A stretch of 49,874 nt of DNA, from NCBI GenBank assembly GCA_946625485.1, contig CAMOTB010000004.1:1-49874 (forward strand), written 5' to 3'. Each line of letters starts with the position of its first letter. Position 1 is the stretch's first letter. Shown piece after piece: positions 19,628 to 29,331 of this stretch. The position numbers were made by a program, and so were the translations under genes. The notes under the pieces are model-generated. The model saw only the letters and a list, made by a program, of their open reading frames with translations, made no database searches and had not been told where the DNA came from. The DNA is from an uncultured Bacteroidales bacterium. Its GTDB lineage: Bacteria > Bacteroidota > Bacteroidia > Bacteroidales > UBA932.

Positions 19628-21784
19628 TTATCTTACCAGGTTCATTTCGTCAAGGAGATAGCCGGCGCCGCCGAATTTGTCGAGCATGAGGAGGACGTAG
19701 CGGATGTCCACGCAGATGCAGCGCTGGAGGTCGGGCTCGAACATCACATCACTGGACATCGACTCCCAGTTGCCGTCGAAGGCGAGGCCCACGAGGGCGC
19801 CGTCGGCATCCAGGACCGGCGAGCCGGAGTTGCCGCCGGTGATATCACAATTGATCAAGAAGCAGGTCGGAAGCTCGCCCGCGGCGTTGGCATACTGGCC
19901 ATAATCCTTCGCAGCGTAGATTTCCTTCAGCTTGGCCGGCACGCGGAACTCATAATTGTCCGGGTCCTCTTTCTCCATCACGCCCTTGAGCGTCGTGTAG
20001 TGGCGGTAGAGCACGCCATCCTTCGGCGAATAGGACTTGACCGTGCCGTAGGTGAGGCGGCAGGTGCTGTTGGCGTCCGGATAGGAGGGCTCACCCTTCT
20101 TCCATTCCATCTGGCCGGCGGTGAAGGCCTTGCTGCCCTCGGCGACGGCGGCCTGGCCCGCCATCAGGTGCTGGCGGTATTTCATCATGCCCATGTACAT
20201 GTCGGCGAACATTTTGCTGGCCGGATCGTTGCTCAGGTCCTCCGAGGTCTTGATGCGCTCCTTGACGCGCGCCGCCGAAGTGAAGGCCGTGCTGTCGAAA
20301 AGCTGCTGCACAAAGGCTGGAATATCCATCGTGCGCACATCCTGGCCCAGGAGCGTTACGCGGTCCTCGTCCTTGACATTGTCGCGGTAGAACGCAATCA
20401 GCGCAGCGGCCTCCTTACGGTCCAGCGCCTCATTGTAATCCTTGTACAAGGGCTCGCCCATCACCTCGACGGCCTTCGTCAGCGCTTCCTCGTAGCTCAT
20501 GTCATCCTTCTTGATGGCGGCGATGGAGCGCAGGAAGGAATTGGCGAAACCCAGGACCTCGATGCGGCCGATGCTCTCGCTCAGAAGGGTGAGGGCCTCC
20601 ATCGCGGGCGCGGACTCCTCGACACCCTTCTCAATCTGCGCCAGGGCGTTGCCATACTTCTCCTGGCGGGGCTTCTTGGCACCGACCCACTGCATGAATT
20701 CGGCTTCAGACTGCTCCTTGCGGGAAATGATGCCGAGCTTGTCGAAGGCCTGCTTCATGGCGATCCACTTCTTCCAGCCATTGGCGGAACCGGCATATTT
20801 GTTGGCATACTGGAGGTTGACGACGGGATCCGCCATCCGCGCCTCCCACATCAGGTCCTGACGCACGGTGCGGGCGCCGATGGAAATATCCTGGGTCCGG
20901 AGCATCTCCTTGAGCTGGGCGGAAGTCTGGAAGCGCTGGGTGCGGCCCGGGTAGCCCATGATCATGGCGAAATCGCCGTCCTCGAGGCCCTTGAGCGAGA
21001 CCTTGAGCGACTGCCGGGGACGCATCGGACGGTTGTCGGCGGCATAGTCGGCCGGCTCGTTGTCGGCGCCGGCATAGACGCGGAACATGGAGAAATCGCA
21101 GGTGTGGCGGGGCCACATCCAGTTGTCGGTCTCCCCGCCGAACTTGCCCATGGATGCCGGCGGTGCGCCGACGAAACGCACGTCGCGGTACACCTTGGAC
21201 ACAATCAGGTAGAAGACGTTGTTGTTGTAGAAGGGGACGACCTGAGCGGTGCAGGTAGGGCTAGCCTCCTTGGCTATGGCAATCAACTCTTTAATCGCTT
21301 TTTCAGCCGCTTCTTCGGAGGCTTTCTCAATCTCAACGGGATCCTTCAGCTTCTTGGTGGCATCCTTGACCGCTTTTTCGATCGTTTTCGTCACATCGTC
21401 CATCCGCTGGAGGAACCTGACGGTCAGTCCGGGGACGGGGATTTCTTCGCTGCGGTTCATCGCCCAGAAGCCGTCCTCCAGATAATTGTGTTCCGGGGTG
21501 GAGAGGCTCTGGATGGAGCCGTAGCCGCAGTGGTGGTTGGTCACCAGCAGGCCTTCGTCGGAGATGATCTCACCCGTGCAGCCGCCGCCGAACTGGACGA
21601 CAGCGTCCTTGATCGACGAGTTGTTGACACTGTAGATCTGTTCCGGGGTGAGGCGGCAACCCAGGTCGGCCATCGCCTTGCCGTTCATTTTCTGGAGAAG
21701 AGGCAGGAGCCACATTCCTTCGTCCGCAAAGGCTGAGACGCTGAGCGTCAGGGCAGCCAGGACCATACAAACAAGTTTTTTCAT
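19628..21784 (-). CDS. S46 family dipeptidyl-peptidase (DPP7/DPP11 family; DPP7-like by specificity residue)
   Basis: Signal peptide; VTNHHCGYG, NWMWPRHTCDFSMFRVY, TGGNSGSPVLDADGALVGLAFDGNWE, VDIRYVLLMLDKFGGAGYLLDEM. Confidence 0.93.
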   Translation of the reverse strand: MKKLVCMVLAALTLSVSAFADEGMWLLPLLQKMNGKAMADLGCRLTPEQIYSVNNSSIKDAVVQFGGGCTGEIISDEGLLVTNHHCGYGSIQSLSTPEHNYLEDGFWAMNRSEEIPVPGLTVRFLQRMDDVTKTIEKAVKDATKKLKDPVEIEKASEEAAEKAIKELIAIAKEASPTCTAQVVPFYNNNVFYLIVSKVYRDVRFVGAPPASMGKFGGETDNWMWPRHTCDFSMFRVYAGADNEPADYAADNRPMRPRQSLKVSLKGLEDGDFAMIMGYPGRTQRFQTSAQLKEMLRTQDISIGARTVRQDLMWEARMADPVVNLQYANKYAGSANGWKKWIAMKQAFDKLGIISRKEQSEAEFMQWVGAKKPRQEKYGNALAQIEKGVEESAPAMEALTLLSESIGRIEVLGFANSFLRSIAAIKKDDMSYEEALTKAVEVMGEPLYKDYNEALDRKEAAALIAFYRDNVKDEDRVTLLGQDVRTMDIPAFVQQLFDSTAFTSAARVKERIKTSEDLSNDPASKMFADMYMGMMKYRQHLMAGQAAVAEGSKAFTAGQMEWKKGEPSYPDANSTCRLTYGTVKSYSPKDGVLYRHYTTLKGVMEKEDPDNYEFRVPAKLKEIYAAKDYGQYANAAGELPTCFLINCDITGGNSGSPVLDADGALVGLAFDGNWESMSSDVMFEPDLQRCICVDIRYVLLMLDKFGGAGYLLDEMNLVR

Positions 21785-21813
21785 CTTTTTTTATGCGTTT
21801 TATATGTTTTTTA

Positions 21814-22434
21814 TCAAAACAACGTCGGTTCCAACTCCTTGGGATGGAAACTCTTACGGTGGTAGGGCGTATAACCGAACTCCCGGATTGCCGCGATATG
21901 CGCCGGCGTCGGGTAACCCATATTGTGCTCCCAGCCATACTGCGGATACTCCGCCGCAATCCGACGCATGTATTCATCCCGATGCGTCTTCGCGAGGACC
22001 GAGGCCGCCGCAATGCTGGCATAGGTCGCATCCCCGTGAACGACGGTCCGGTAATCCGAAGCCTTGTAGCGCCCGAAGGGACGGAAACGGTTGCCGTCCA
22101 CCAGGAGGAATTCCGGTGCCGGGGCGAGCCGGGACACGGCGCGCTGCATCCCGAGAATGGAAGCATTGAGGATGTTGACCGTATCGATCTCCTCCGGGGA
22201 AACGGCTTCCACAGCCCAGGCAATCGCCTCCCGTTCAATCACTTCCCGAAGTTCATCCCGAGCCTTCTCGCTCATCTGCTTGGAGTCGTTGAGCCGGGGA
22301 TGCGAAAAGCCTTCCGGCAGGATGACGGCAGCCGCAAATACCGCTCCGGCGAGGGGACCGCGGCCCGCCTCGTCACAACCGGCCTCCAGGAGGCCTTCCG
22401 TCATCCGGCTAAGGAGGTGAATTTCTTGCGACAT
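21814..22434 (-). CDS. rnhB: Ribonuclease HII
   Basis: [48 protein letters not shown]. Confidence 0.95.
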   Translation of the reverse strand: MSQEIHLLSRMTEGLLEAGCDEAGRGPLAGAVFAAAVILPEGFSHPRLNDSKQMSEKARDELREVIEREAIAWAVEAVSPEEIDTVNILNASILGMQRAVSRLAPAPEFLLVDGNRFRPFGRYKASDYRTVVHGDATYASIAAASVLAKTHRDEYMRRIAAEYPQYGWEHNMGYPTPAHIAAIREFGYTPYHRKSFHPKELEPTLF

Positions 22435-22444
22435 TGTCGCAAAT

Positions 22445-22888
22445 TTAGCGAATTTCTGTATCAGATTCTGCTCCCGGGAGAGAATTCGACTTATTCAAGG
22501 CCATTTTGCAGAGAGACTGCATGTATTCGAGGTCATGGCGGAGCTGCGCGTTCTGCTCTTTCAGGTAATCGATCTCGGACTGTTTGGCCTGCAATTCACG
22601 GGCGTGTTCTTCGTTGATCCGGTCAAGCTGGAGGCGGATATGATCGCGTTCGTTCTTCAGGGAACGTTCGGAATCCGGGATGTGATAGCCCATCAATTCG
22701 GCCGGAGAGATATCGTACACCTTGGCCAGTTTCTCAGCCATGTCCCGCGAAAGCGGCCTTTTCTCATGTTCCAACGCACTCAGATATTCACGCGAGATTC
22801 CGACTTCCGCGGCGATGTCCGCCTGAAGCCGTCCCGTCCTGTCCCTTAATATCTGCAACGTTGTCATAACCCTTGGTTTCGGGGTCAA
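22445..22888 (-). CDS. XRE-family HTH regulator with C-terminal coiled coil
   Basis: [51 protein letters not shown], then a heptad-rich tail. Confidence 0.85.
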   Translation of the reverse strand: MTPKPRVMTTLQILRDRTGRLQADIAAEVGISREYLSALEHEKRPLSRDMAEKLAKVYDISPAELMGYHIPDSERSLKNERDHIRLQLDRINEEHARELQAKQSEIDYLKEQNAQLRHDLEYMQSLCKMALNKSNSLPGAESDTEIR

Positions 22889-23080
22889 AAGTACAGCAGT
22901 GCGCGAAGAATGTGTGTGATATATTTGTTACTTATGTGAATTTCTTTTTACACCACTATAAAAAACACATAATTTCTATAAAAAACATAAAATTCTTACC
23001 CGTATGGCTATTTTTTATTTTTTAGGACATTGTTTTTACTGTTTACAAATTGCACATTTGTAGAAAAACACGTAATCACT

Positions 23081-23290
23081 ATGTTCACACCCGAAGATTA
23101 TTTCGCAGACTTTTCCCAGCTGCTGGACACTGAGAAAATCTGGCTCGATCCCTCCGTCAGTTTCGCTTCCATCTGCCGCCGGCTCGGCGTCTCCAGACAT
23201 CGGTTCGACCGCTTCCTGCAGAAGGATCTGGGATTCCGCGGAGAGGAAATCCTGGCGGTTTATCGCCGGTCCGCCGACAAAATGGCTTGA
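23081..23290 (+). CDS. Small stand-alone AraC-like half-HTH protein (69 aa)
   Basis: From the ATG at 23081: MFTPEDYFADFSQLLDTEKIWLDPSVSFASICRRLGVSRHRFDRFLQKDLGFRGEEILAVYRRSADKMA. Resembles the first HTH of AraC proteins. Confidence 0.55.
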   Translation: MFTPEDYFADFSQLLDTEKIWLDPSVSFASICRRLGVSRHRFDRFLQKDLGFRGEEILAVYRRSADKMA

Positions 23291-23396
23291 GGCAAGGGCT
23301 TTTTCATTGTTATTCATTGTATTTTTTATTAGATTTGCGGACTTGAATGCCCTGATTCGGGCCGAAGTGGTAAACTCATAAAAATAAATTGATAAC

Positions 23397-25505
23397 ATGA
23401 AAGATTATTCCACCAAAGACATCCGCAACGTGGTTCTTCTGGGCAGCACCAAATCCGGAAAGACCACACTCGCTGAAGCGATGCTGTACGAAGGCAAGGT
23501 CATCGACCGCCGCGGCACCGTCGAGGACAAGAACACCGTTTCCGACAACGATGAGCTCGAGAAACTGAACCAGCGCTCCATCTATGCGACTCCGCTGTAT
23601 GCCGAGTTCCAGGGCACAAAGATCAATTTCATCGACGCTCCGGGCTCTGACGATTTCATCGGCGGTGCCTACTCCGCTTTCCGCGTCTGCGAGAGCGGCA
23701 TCCTCGTGATCAACGCCCAGCAGGGTGTCGAGGTCGGCACGGAAAACTTCGTCCGTCGCGCTGAGGAGAACAAGCTCCCTCTGGTGATCGCGGTCAACCA
23801 GCTCGACACCGACAAGGCCGACTGGGACAACATCCAGGCTTCGATGAAGGAAGCGCTCGGCGGCAAGCTGGTCTATGTCCAGTTCCCCACCGCCACCGGC
23901 GCCAGCTTCGACGGTATCGTGGATGTCCTGACGATGAAGTACTATCATTTCAAGGATGCCAACGGCACTTGCGAGGTGCTCGACATCCCCGCCGCATTCG
24001 CCGACCAGGCCGAAGAAGCCCGCAATGAGCTGATCGAGAAGGCTGCCGAATTTGACGATGCGCTGATGGAAAAGTTCTTCGAGGAAGGCACGCTTTCCGA
24101 GGAGGAGATCATGAGCGGCCTCAACCAGGGCGTCACCTCCGGCCAGGCCTATCCCGTCTTCTGCATCTCCGCCAAGAAAGACATCGGTGTCAAGCGTCTC
24201 CTCGAGTTCATCAAGGGTGTCGCCCCGGCCCCGAAGGTGGACGAGAATGGCCAGCCCGCCCTCTTCATCTACAAGAATGATGTCGAGCAGCACCTCGGTG
24301 AGGTTTCCTACTTCAAGGTCATGAGCGGCACGATCACCCCTGGTCTCGACCTCGAGGACCCCGCTACCGGCAACAAGGAGCGTTTCTCCGCCATCTACGC
24401 CGTAGCCGGCTCCAAGAAGGAGAGCGTCCCCGCCCTCAAGGCCGGTGACTTCGGCTGCGTCGTCAAGCTCAAGAACGGCAAGTCCAGCACCACCCTGTCC
24501 GCGATCGGTTCCGGTATCGAGTATCCGAAGATCGCCTACCCGGCTCCGAAGTACCGCTGCGCCATCAAGGCCAAGGTCCAGCAGGAAGAGCAGAAACTCG
24601 GCGACGCCCTCAAGAAGATCGCGTCCCAGGATCCCACCACGATCGTGGAATACTCCAAGGAGCTCCGTCAGACCATCCTCAGCGGCAACGGCGAGCAGCA
24701 CATCAACGTCACCAAGTGGCGCCTCAACAACGAGTTCAACGTCGAAGTCGAACTCTTCGCCCCGAAGGTCCCGTACCGCGAGACCATCACCAAGGTCGCC
24801 CAGGCCCAGTACCGTCACAAGAAGCAGTCCGGCGGCGCCGGCCAGTTCGGTGAGGTCCACCTCCTCGTCTGCCCGGCCGAAGGCGAGCTCAACACCAAGT
24901 TCAAGATCGACGGCAAGGACACCCAGCTCAACATCAAGACCCAGGACATCACGGAACTGGAGTGGGGCGGCAAGCTCGAGTTCTACAACTGCGTCGTCGG
25001 TGGTGCGATCGACCTCGGCTTCATGCCCGCCATCTTGAAGGGTATCAAGGAACGTATGGTCGAAGGTCCTCTGACCGGTTCCTACGCCCGTGACATCCGC
25101 GTCTTCGTCTATGACGGTAAGATGCACCCGGTGGACTCCAAGGAAATCGCGTTCATCATCGCCGGCCGTAACGCCTTCCGTGAGGCCTTCCGCAACGCCG
25201 GTCCGAAGATCCTCGAGCCGATCTACAACGTCGAGGTCATGACCCCGGCCGAGTACCAGGGAGCCGTCATGTCTGACCTCCAGAACCGCCGCGGTATCCT
25301 CGGCGACCTGGGTGCCGACAAGGGCTTCTCCATCCTCCGTGCCCGCGTCCCGCTCGCAGAGCTGTACCGCTACTCCACCACCCTGAGCTCGCTGACCTCC
25401 GGTTCCGCGACCTTCACCATGGAGTTTGCCGACTACCAGCCCGTCCCGGGAGACGTCCAGACCAAGCTCCTCGCGGACTACGCCGCCCAGGAAGAAGAGG
25501 ACTAG
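23397..25505 (+). CDS. Elongation factor G-like protein (EF-G2 type, divergent G-domain)
   Basis: Full EF-G architecture; divergent G motifs GSTKSGKTT, DAPGSDDF, NQLD. Confidence 0.88.
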   Translation: MKDYSTKDIRNVVLLGSTKSGKTTLAEAMLYEGKVIDRRGTVEDKNTVSDNDELEKLNQRSIYATPLYAEFQGTKINFIDAPGSDDFIGGAYSAFRVCESGILVINAQQGVEVGTENFVRRAEENKLPLVIAVNQLDTDKADWDNIQASMKEALGGKLVYVQFPTATGASFDGIVDVLTMKYYHFKDANGTCEVLDIPAAFADQAEEARNELIEKAAEFDDALMEKFFEEGTLSEEEIMSGLNQGVTSGQAYPVFCISAKKDIGVKRLLEFIKGVAPAPKVDENGQPALFIYKNDVEQHLGEVSYFKVMSGTITPGLDLEDPATGNKERFSAIYAVAGSKKESVPALKAGDFGCVVKLKNGKSSTTLSAIGSGIEYPKIAYPAPKYRCAIKAKVQQEEQKLGDALKKIASQDPTTIVEYSKELRQTILSGNGEQHINVTKWRLNNEFNVEVELFAPKVPYRETITKVAQAQYRHKKQSGGAGQFGEVHLLVCPAEGELNTKFKIDGKDTQLNIKTQDITELEWGGKLEFYNCVVGGAIDLGFMPAILKGIKERMVEGPLTGSYARDIRVFVYDGKMHPVDSKEIAFIIAGRNAFREAFRNAGPKILEPIYNVEVMTPAEYQGAVMSDLQNRRGILGDLGADKGFSILRARVPLAELYRYSTTLSSLTSGSATFTMEFADYQPVPGDVQTKLLADYAAQEEED

Positions 25506-25534
25506 TCCGACCGAACGCCCCTGTGGCGAGATTC

Positions 25535-25623
25535 AAAATGCGCCCAATGGAACGAAAAGATGTCCATTGGGCGCATTTTTGGGCTTTTTTGCTCCCAATG
25601 GCACCATTTTCTTTCCATTGGGA
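25535..25623 (+). repeat. Double-hairpin intergenic element, copy A
   Basis: AAAATGCGCCCAATGGA (25535-25551) pairs with TCCATTGGGCGCATTTT (25563-25579), 17 bp perfect. Second hairpin TCCCAATGG (25593-25601) / CCATTGGGA (25615-25623). Linker TTTTTGGGCTTTTTTGC. Confidence 0.9.
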
Positions 25624-25654
25624 ACACCCGGCAAGGAATCTGGCTGCCGGCAAG

Positions 25655-25720
25655 GCAAGGCCGGTGCGGCGTCACTCAGCCGCAGCGCAGCGAGGATGGA
25701 CGTAGCCGCACCGGCCTTGC
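25655..25720. repeat. 16-bp perfect inverted repeat, REP-like hairpin next to aspS 3' end
   Basis: GCAAGGCCGGTGCGGC (25655-25670) / GCCGCACCGGCCTTGC (25705-25720); 34-nt loop contains CAGCGCAGCGAGGATGG. Confidence 0.8.
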
Positions 25721-25730
25721 TTTGTCGGTC

Positions 25731-27503
25731 TTATTCCGCGGCTGGGGCCGTCGAAGCGATGCAGAGCTCCTGCATCTGGGTCTCGTCGATCAGGGACGGG
25801 GAGTCGATCATGACGTCGCGGCCCTGGTTGTTCTTCGGGAACGCAATGTAGTCGCGGATCGTCTCCTGGCCGCCGAAGAGGGCGCAGACGCGGTCGAAGC
25901 CGAACGCCAGGCCGCCGTGAGGCGGAGCGCCGAACTTGAAGGCATTGATGATGAAGCCGAACTTGTATTCCGCTTCCTCCTTGCCGATGCCCAGCACCTC
26001 AAACATGCGGCTCTGCATGTCGGCGTTGTGGATACGGATCGAGCCGCCGCCGAGCTCCGTGCCATTCAGGACGAAATCATAGGCATTGGCGCAGACACGC
26101 TCCAGATCCTCTTTCTTGTCCGAATAGAACCAGGCCTCGTGCTCCGGCTTCGGCGCCGTGAAGGGGTGGTGCATCGCATAGAAACGCTGATCCTCCTCGC
26201 TCCACTCGAGCAGCGGGAAGTCCACGATCCACAGCGGCGCAAAGACCTTCGGGTCGCGATAGCCCAGACGGTTGCCGAGCTCGATACGCAGCACGCCGAG
26301 CTGGGTCTGGGTCTTACGCTTCTCGCCGCACAGGACCAGGATCAGGTCGCCCTTCTTGGCTTCCATCGCCTCAGCGACAGCCGCCAGATCTTCCGGCGTA
26401 AAGAACTTATCCACAGAGGATTTCAGGGAACCGTCCTCATTGACCCGGATATAGACCAGGCCCTTGGCGCCCACCTGCGGACGCTTGACCCATTCGGTCA
26501 GCTCGTCCAGCTGCTTGCGCGTGTAGGAGGCCAGGCCGTCGGCGCAGATTGCACCTACGTACGGCACGCTGTCGAACACGCCGAAGCCATGGCCCTGGGC
26601 CAGGGAAGTAATCTCGTGGATCTTCATGCCGAAACGGATGTCCGGTTTGTCGGATCCGTAGTAATCCATTGCATCGTACCAGCTCATCCGCGGCAGCGGG
26701 TTGGGAATATCGACGCCCACCGCGTTCTTGAACATCTGGCGCATCATGCCCTCGAACATGTTCAGGACATCTTCCTGCTCGACGAAGGACATCTCGCAGT
26801 CGATCTGCGTGAATTCCGGCTGGCGGTCGGCCCGCAGGTCTTCGTCGCGGAAGCAGCGCACGATCTGGAAATAGCGGTCGTATCCGGCGACCATCAGCAA
26901 CTGCTTGAAGGTCTGGGGGCTCTGCGGCAGGGCGTAGAACTGGCCCGGGTTCATGCGGGAAGGCACGACGAAGTCGCGGGCGCCTTCCGGCGTAGATTTG
27001 ATCAGGTAAGGGGTCTCAATCTCCATGAAACCCTGCTGGTCCAGGTAGGTGCGTACCTCCTGGGCGAGACGGTGACGCAGCGCCAGGGCGCGCTGGAGGG
27101 GCGGCCGGCGCAAATCGAGATAGCGGTACTTGGCGCGGATATCCTCACCACCGTCGCTGTTCTCCTCGATGGTGAAGGGCGGGGTGACGGATTTGTTGAG
27201 AATGCGGATGGCATCCAACTTGATCTCGACGTCGCCGGTGGGCATTTTGGCATTCTTGCTCTGCCGCTCGACGACGGTTCCCGTGACCTGAAGGACGAAT
27301 TCGCGGCCGAGGGAGGCCGCCGTCTCGACCAGGGCCGGATCGGCATCCGCTTCCACGACCAGTTGCGTGATACCATAGCGGTCGCGCAGGTCAATAAAGG
27401 TCATGCCGCCGAGTTTACGGGCCCGCTGGACCCAGCCGGCGAGGGTGACTTTCTCCCCGGCATTGCTGATGCGGAGCTCTCCGCAAGTGTGTGTCCTGTA
27501 CAT
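25731..27503 (-). CDS. aspS: Aspartyl-tRNA synthetase
   Basis: [88 protein letters not shown]. Confidence 0.97.
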   Translation of the reverse strand: MYRTHTCGELRISNAGEKVTLAGWVQRARKLGGMTFIDLRDRYGITQLVVEADADPALVETAASLGREFVLQVTGTVVERQSKNAKMPTGDVEIKLDAIRILNKSVTPPFTIEENSDGGEDIRAKYRYLDLRRPPLQRALALRHRLAQEVRTYLDQQGFMEIETPYLIKSTPEGARDFVVPSRMNPGQFYALPQSPQTFKQLLMVAGYDRYFQIVRCFRDEDLRADRQPEFTQIDCEMSFVEQEDVLNMFEGMMRQMFKNAVGVDIPNPLPRMSWYDAMDYYGSDKPDIRFGMKIHEITSLAQGHGFGVFDSVPYVGAICADGLASYTRKQLDELTEWVKRPQVGAKGLVYIRVNEDGSLKSSVDKFFTPEDLAAVAEAMEAKKGDLILVLCGEKRKTQTQLGVLRIELGNRLGYRDPKVFAPLWIVDFPLLEWSEEDQRFYAMHHPFTAPKPEHEAWFYSDKKEDLERVCANAYDFVLNGTELGGGSIRIHNADMQSRMFEVLGIGKEEAEYKFGFIINAFKFGAPPHGGLAFGFDRVCALFGGQETIRDYIAFPKNNQGRDVMIDSPSLIDETQMQELCIASTAPAAE

Positions 27504-27545
27504 AGTCTAATCTTGAAAGGAGTGCAAAAATACGAAAAATCCCCG

Positions 27546-28700
27546 TTAGTTGGTCGTTTTCATCGTTTTTGATGTGCGCCAGACCTCCATGATTTTCTTT
27601 TCGAAAGCGCTGGAGAGGAAACGCATCCCGTAATCGTTGGGATGCACACCCTCGATCATCCCGTCCATCGGCATGCCTAACTCGTCGTGAGACAGGTAAT
27701 AGATCTCCGGTTCGCCCCGTTTTTTCAGGGTCTCGTAAGCGCTTCGGACCTGCGCATTCGCCTGCCGGTAAGCTTCTTTGGCCTTGCTGGCAATTTCGCC
27801 GGTATTGCCGGCATGCTCCGCGATCAGGATGGGGCAGTCGCTGCGGCTGCGCAAGATGCGGACCGCTTCCAGCAGGCGCGGCTCGATGTCCGTAGCCCGC
27901 GTCAGATTGGCGGTGCAATCCAGGACATACAGGGACGCGTCGATCTCGGAGAGCAGCGTCAGCACTTCCGGGTCCAGCTTCCCGTTTCCGGAGAAACCGA
28001 GGTTGACGACCGGAAGCCGGAGTTCGCGCTCGACGATCGTGGTCCAGGCATTGCCCGGCCGCGAAACGCAACCGCCCTGGGTGATGCTGGTGCCGTAGAT
28101 GACCACCGGATGCTTCCGCGTCTCCGGGATGAAACGGATCTGCGCGTCGCCCGGAATGCCGATCTTGAGCCAGGTGACGGTGTTGTAGGGCGGCAGGTAG
28201 AGATGGTACTCGTAGCTGCGGGCGCCTTCCGGATAGTAACTGATTCCGCTGTAAATATAGCGGGTCGTGTCGTTGCTGACCTTGGCGGGGAAGTCGGGCG
28301 CCACCCAGCGCAAGCGCCCTTCGGCATCTGTCGCATAGAGATCCACGCCCGAGCGCCCGGTCGAGGGCATGTGGAACATGTTGAGGCCGTCCTTGAGGCC
28401 GTAAAGCACGATGATTTCGGGCGCATCCGATTCGAAGACCAGGCTCAGGCCCGCCGCATTGAGGCTCAGGTCCCAGACCTGGTCCCGCACGACGCCGTGC
28501 GCCCGCTCCGGCAGCCGCACGTAGCCCCCCTTCAACTCGTCCCAACCTACGCCGTGCACGACGGGGCCCTCATCCAGGGGATCCACCCATTTGAACGGGG
28601 CGAGGGCTTGTTGGGGCTGAGCCCAGACTTGTGTCAAGGAGGCCAGCATGCCGGCAAAGAGCAGGGCGGCAAGGGCCGGAAGGAAGAAGATCTTTTTCAT
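27546..28700 (-). CDS. Secreted SGNH/GDSL-type hydrolase
   Basis: Signal peptide; VIYGTSITQGGC, VNLGFSGNGKLDPEV, DGMIEGVHPNDYGM. Confidence 0.85.
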   Translation of the reverse strand: MKKIFFLPALAALLFAGMLASLTQVWAQPQQALAPFKWVDPLDEGPVVHGVGWDELKGGYVRLPERAHGVVRDQVWDLSLNAAGLSLVFESDAPEIIVLYGLKDGLNMFHMPSTGRSGVDLYATDAEGRLRWVAPDFPAKVSNDTTRYIYSGISYYPEGARSYEYHLYLPPYNTVTWLKIGIPGDAQIRFIPETRKHPVVIYGTSITQGGCVSRPGNAWTTIVERELRLPVVNLGFSGNGKLDPEVLTLLSEIDASLYVLDCTANLTRATDIEPRLLEAVRILRSRSDCPILIAEHAGNTGEIASKAKEAYRQANAQVRSAYETLKKRGEPEIYYLSHDELGMPMDGMIEGVHPNDYGMRFLSSAFEKKIMEVWRTSKTMKTTN

Positions 28701-28751
28701 ATCCTCAAAGATACAAAAAAATGTTCACGACCGAAAAGACCGTCTCTCCAC

Positions 28752-28839
28752 TGCTGCCGATGGCGCAAAAAAAGTTCCATCGGCAGCAAAAAAGCCTAAA
28801 AATGCTGCCGATAGCGCGGATTTTGCGCCATCGGCAGCA
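28752..28839 (-). repeat. Double-hairpin intergenic element, copy D (reverse orientation, variant stems)
   Basis: TGCTGCCGATGG (28752-28763) / CCATCGGCAGCA (28777-28788); TGCTGCCGATAGCGC (28803-28817) / GCGCCATCGGCAGCA (28825-28839, one mismatch). Minus-strand linker GCATTTTTAGGCTTTTTTGCT. Confidence 0.85.
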
Positions 28840-28871
28840 CCTTATCTTATTGAACCCGCTGGGCGAAGCGA

Positions 28872-29318
28872 TCAGAATTGGAGAGCAACGCCGTTGGGAC
28901 CGTAGCGCAGAATCAAATGGTCATTGATCTTGCGCTGGCTGTTGACCATCTTGAACTCATTGACTATCATCCAGATGCCGCCGGTTAAGAAAGCAAGCTC
29001 TCCCGCGACAATACCCACGGTTGCCGCAACGGGGACATCGACCATCTCAACATCTCCTCGGGAATTATACTGAAAGGTGGCTCCGGCAACACCAAGAACG
29101 CCGCTCGTTACACAAACGCCCAAGCCGGACAGCGTGACAATCATGGCCGTCTTGCGGTTTTTCAACAAATGATTCTGATAGCTCAACAGGTCGGCATATT
29201 GGGTGTTGAGAGCGGTGACTTCCGCAGACCGGTTCATACCGCGACCCGGAGCAATCTGCGCGTTGGACAATACGGCCGACGCCACCAGGGCGACCAGGGC
29301 CAATAATACTTTTTTCAT
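28872..29318 (-). CDS. Hypothetical secreted/membrane protein
   Basis: Signal peptide MKKVLLALVALVASAVLSNAQ, two hydrophobic segments, terminal LRYGPNGVALQF. Confidence 0.65.
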   Translation of the reverse strand: MKKVLLALVALVASAVLSNAQIAPGRGMNRSAEVTALNTQYADLLSYQNHLLKNRKTAMIVTLSGLGVCVTSGVLGVAGATFQYNSRGDVEMVDVPVAATVGIVAGELAFLTGGIWMIVNEFKMVNSQRKINDHLILRYGPNGVALQF

Positions 29319-29331
29319 AACTCAGAAAGGT

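Noticed and set aside
18764-21736. 990-aa plus-strand ORF
   Set aside because: Antisense shadow spanning mrp and the S46 peptidase; His/Gly/Asp-rich without recognisable motifs.
23376-25127. 583-aa minus-strand ORF
   Set aside because: Shadow of the EF-G2-like gene caused by strong codon bias.
25560-27572. 670-aa plus-strand ORF
   Set aside because: Antisense to aspS; no domain signal.
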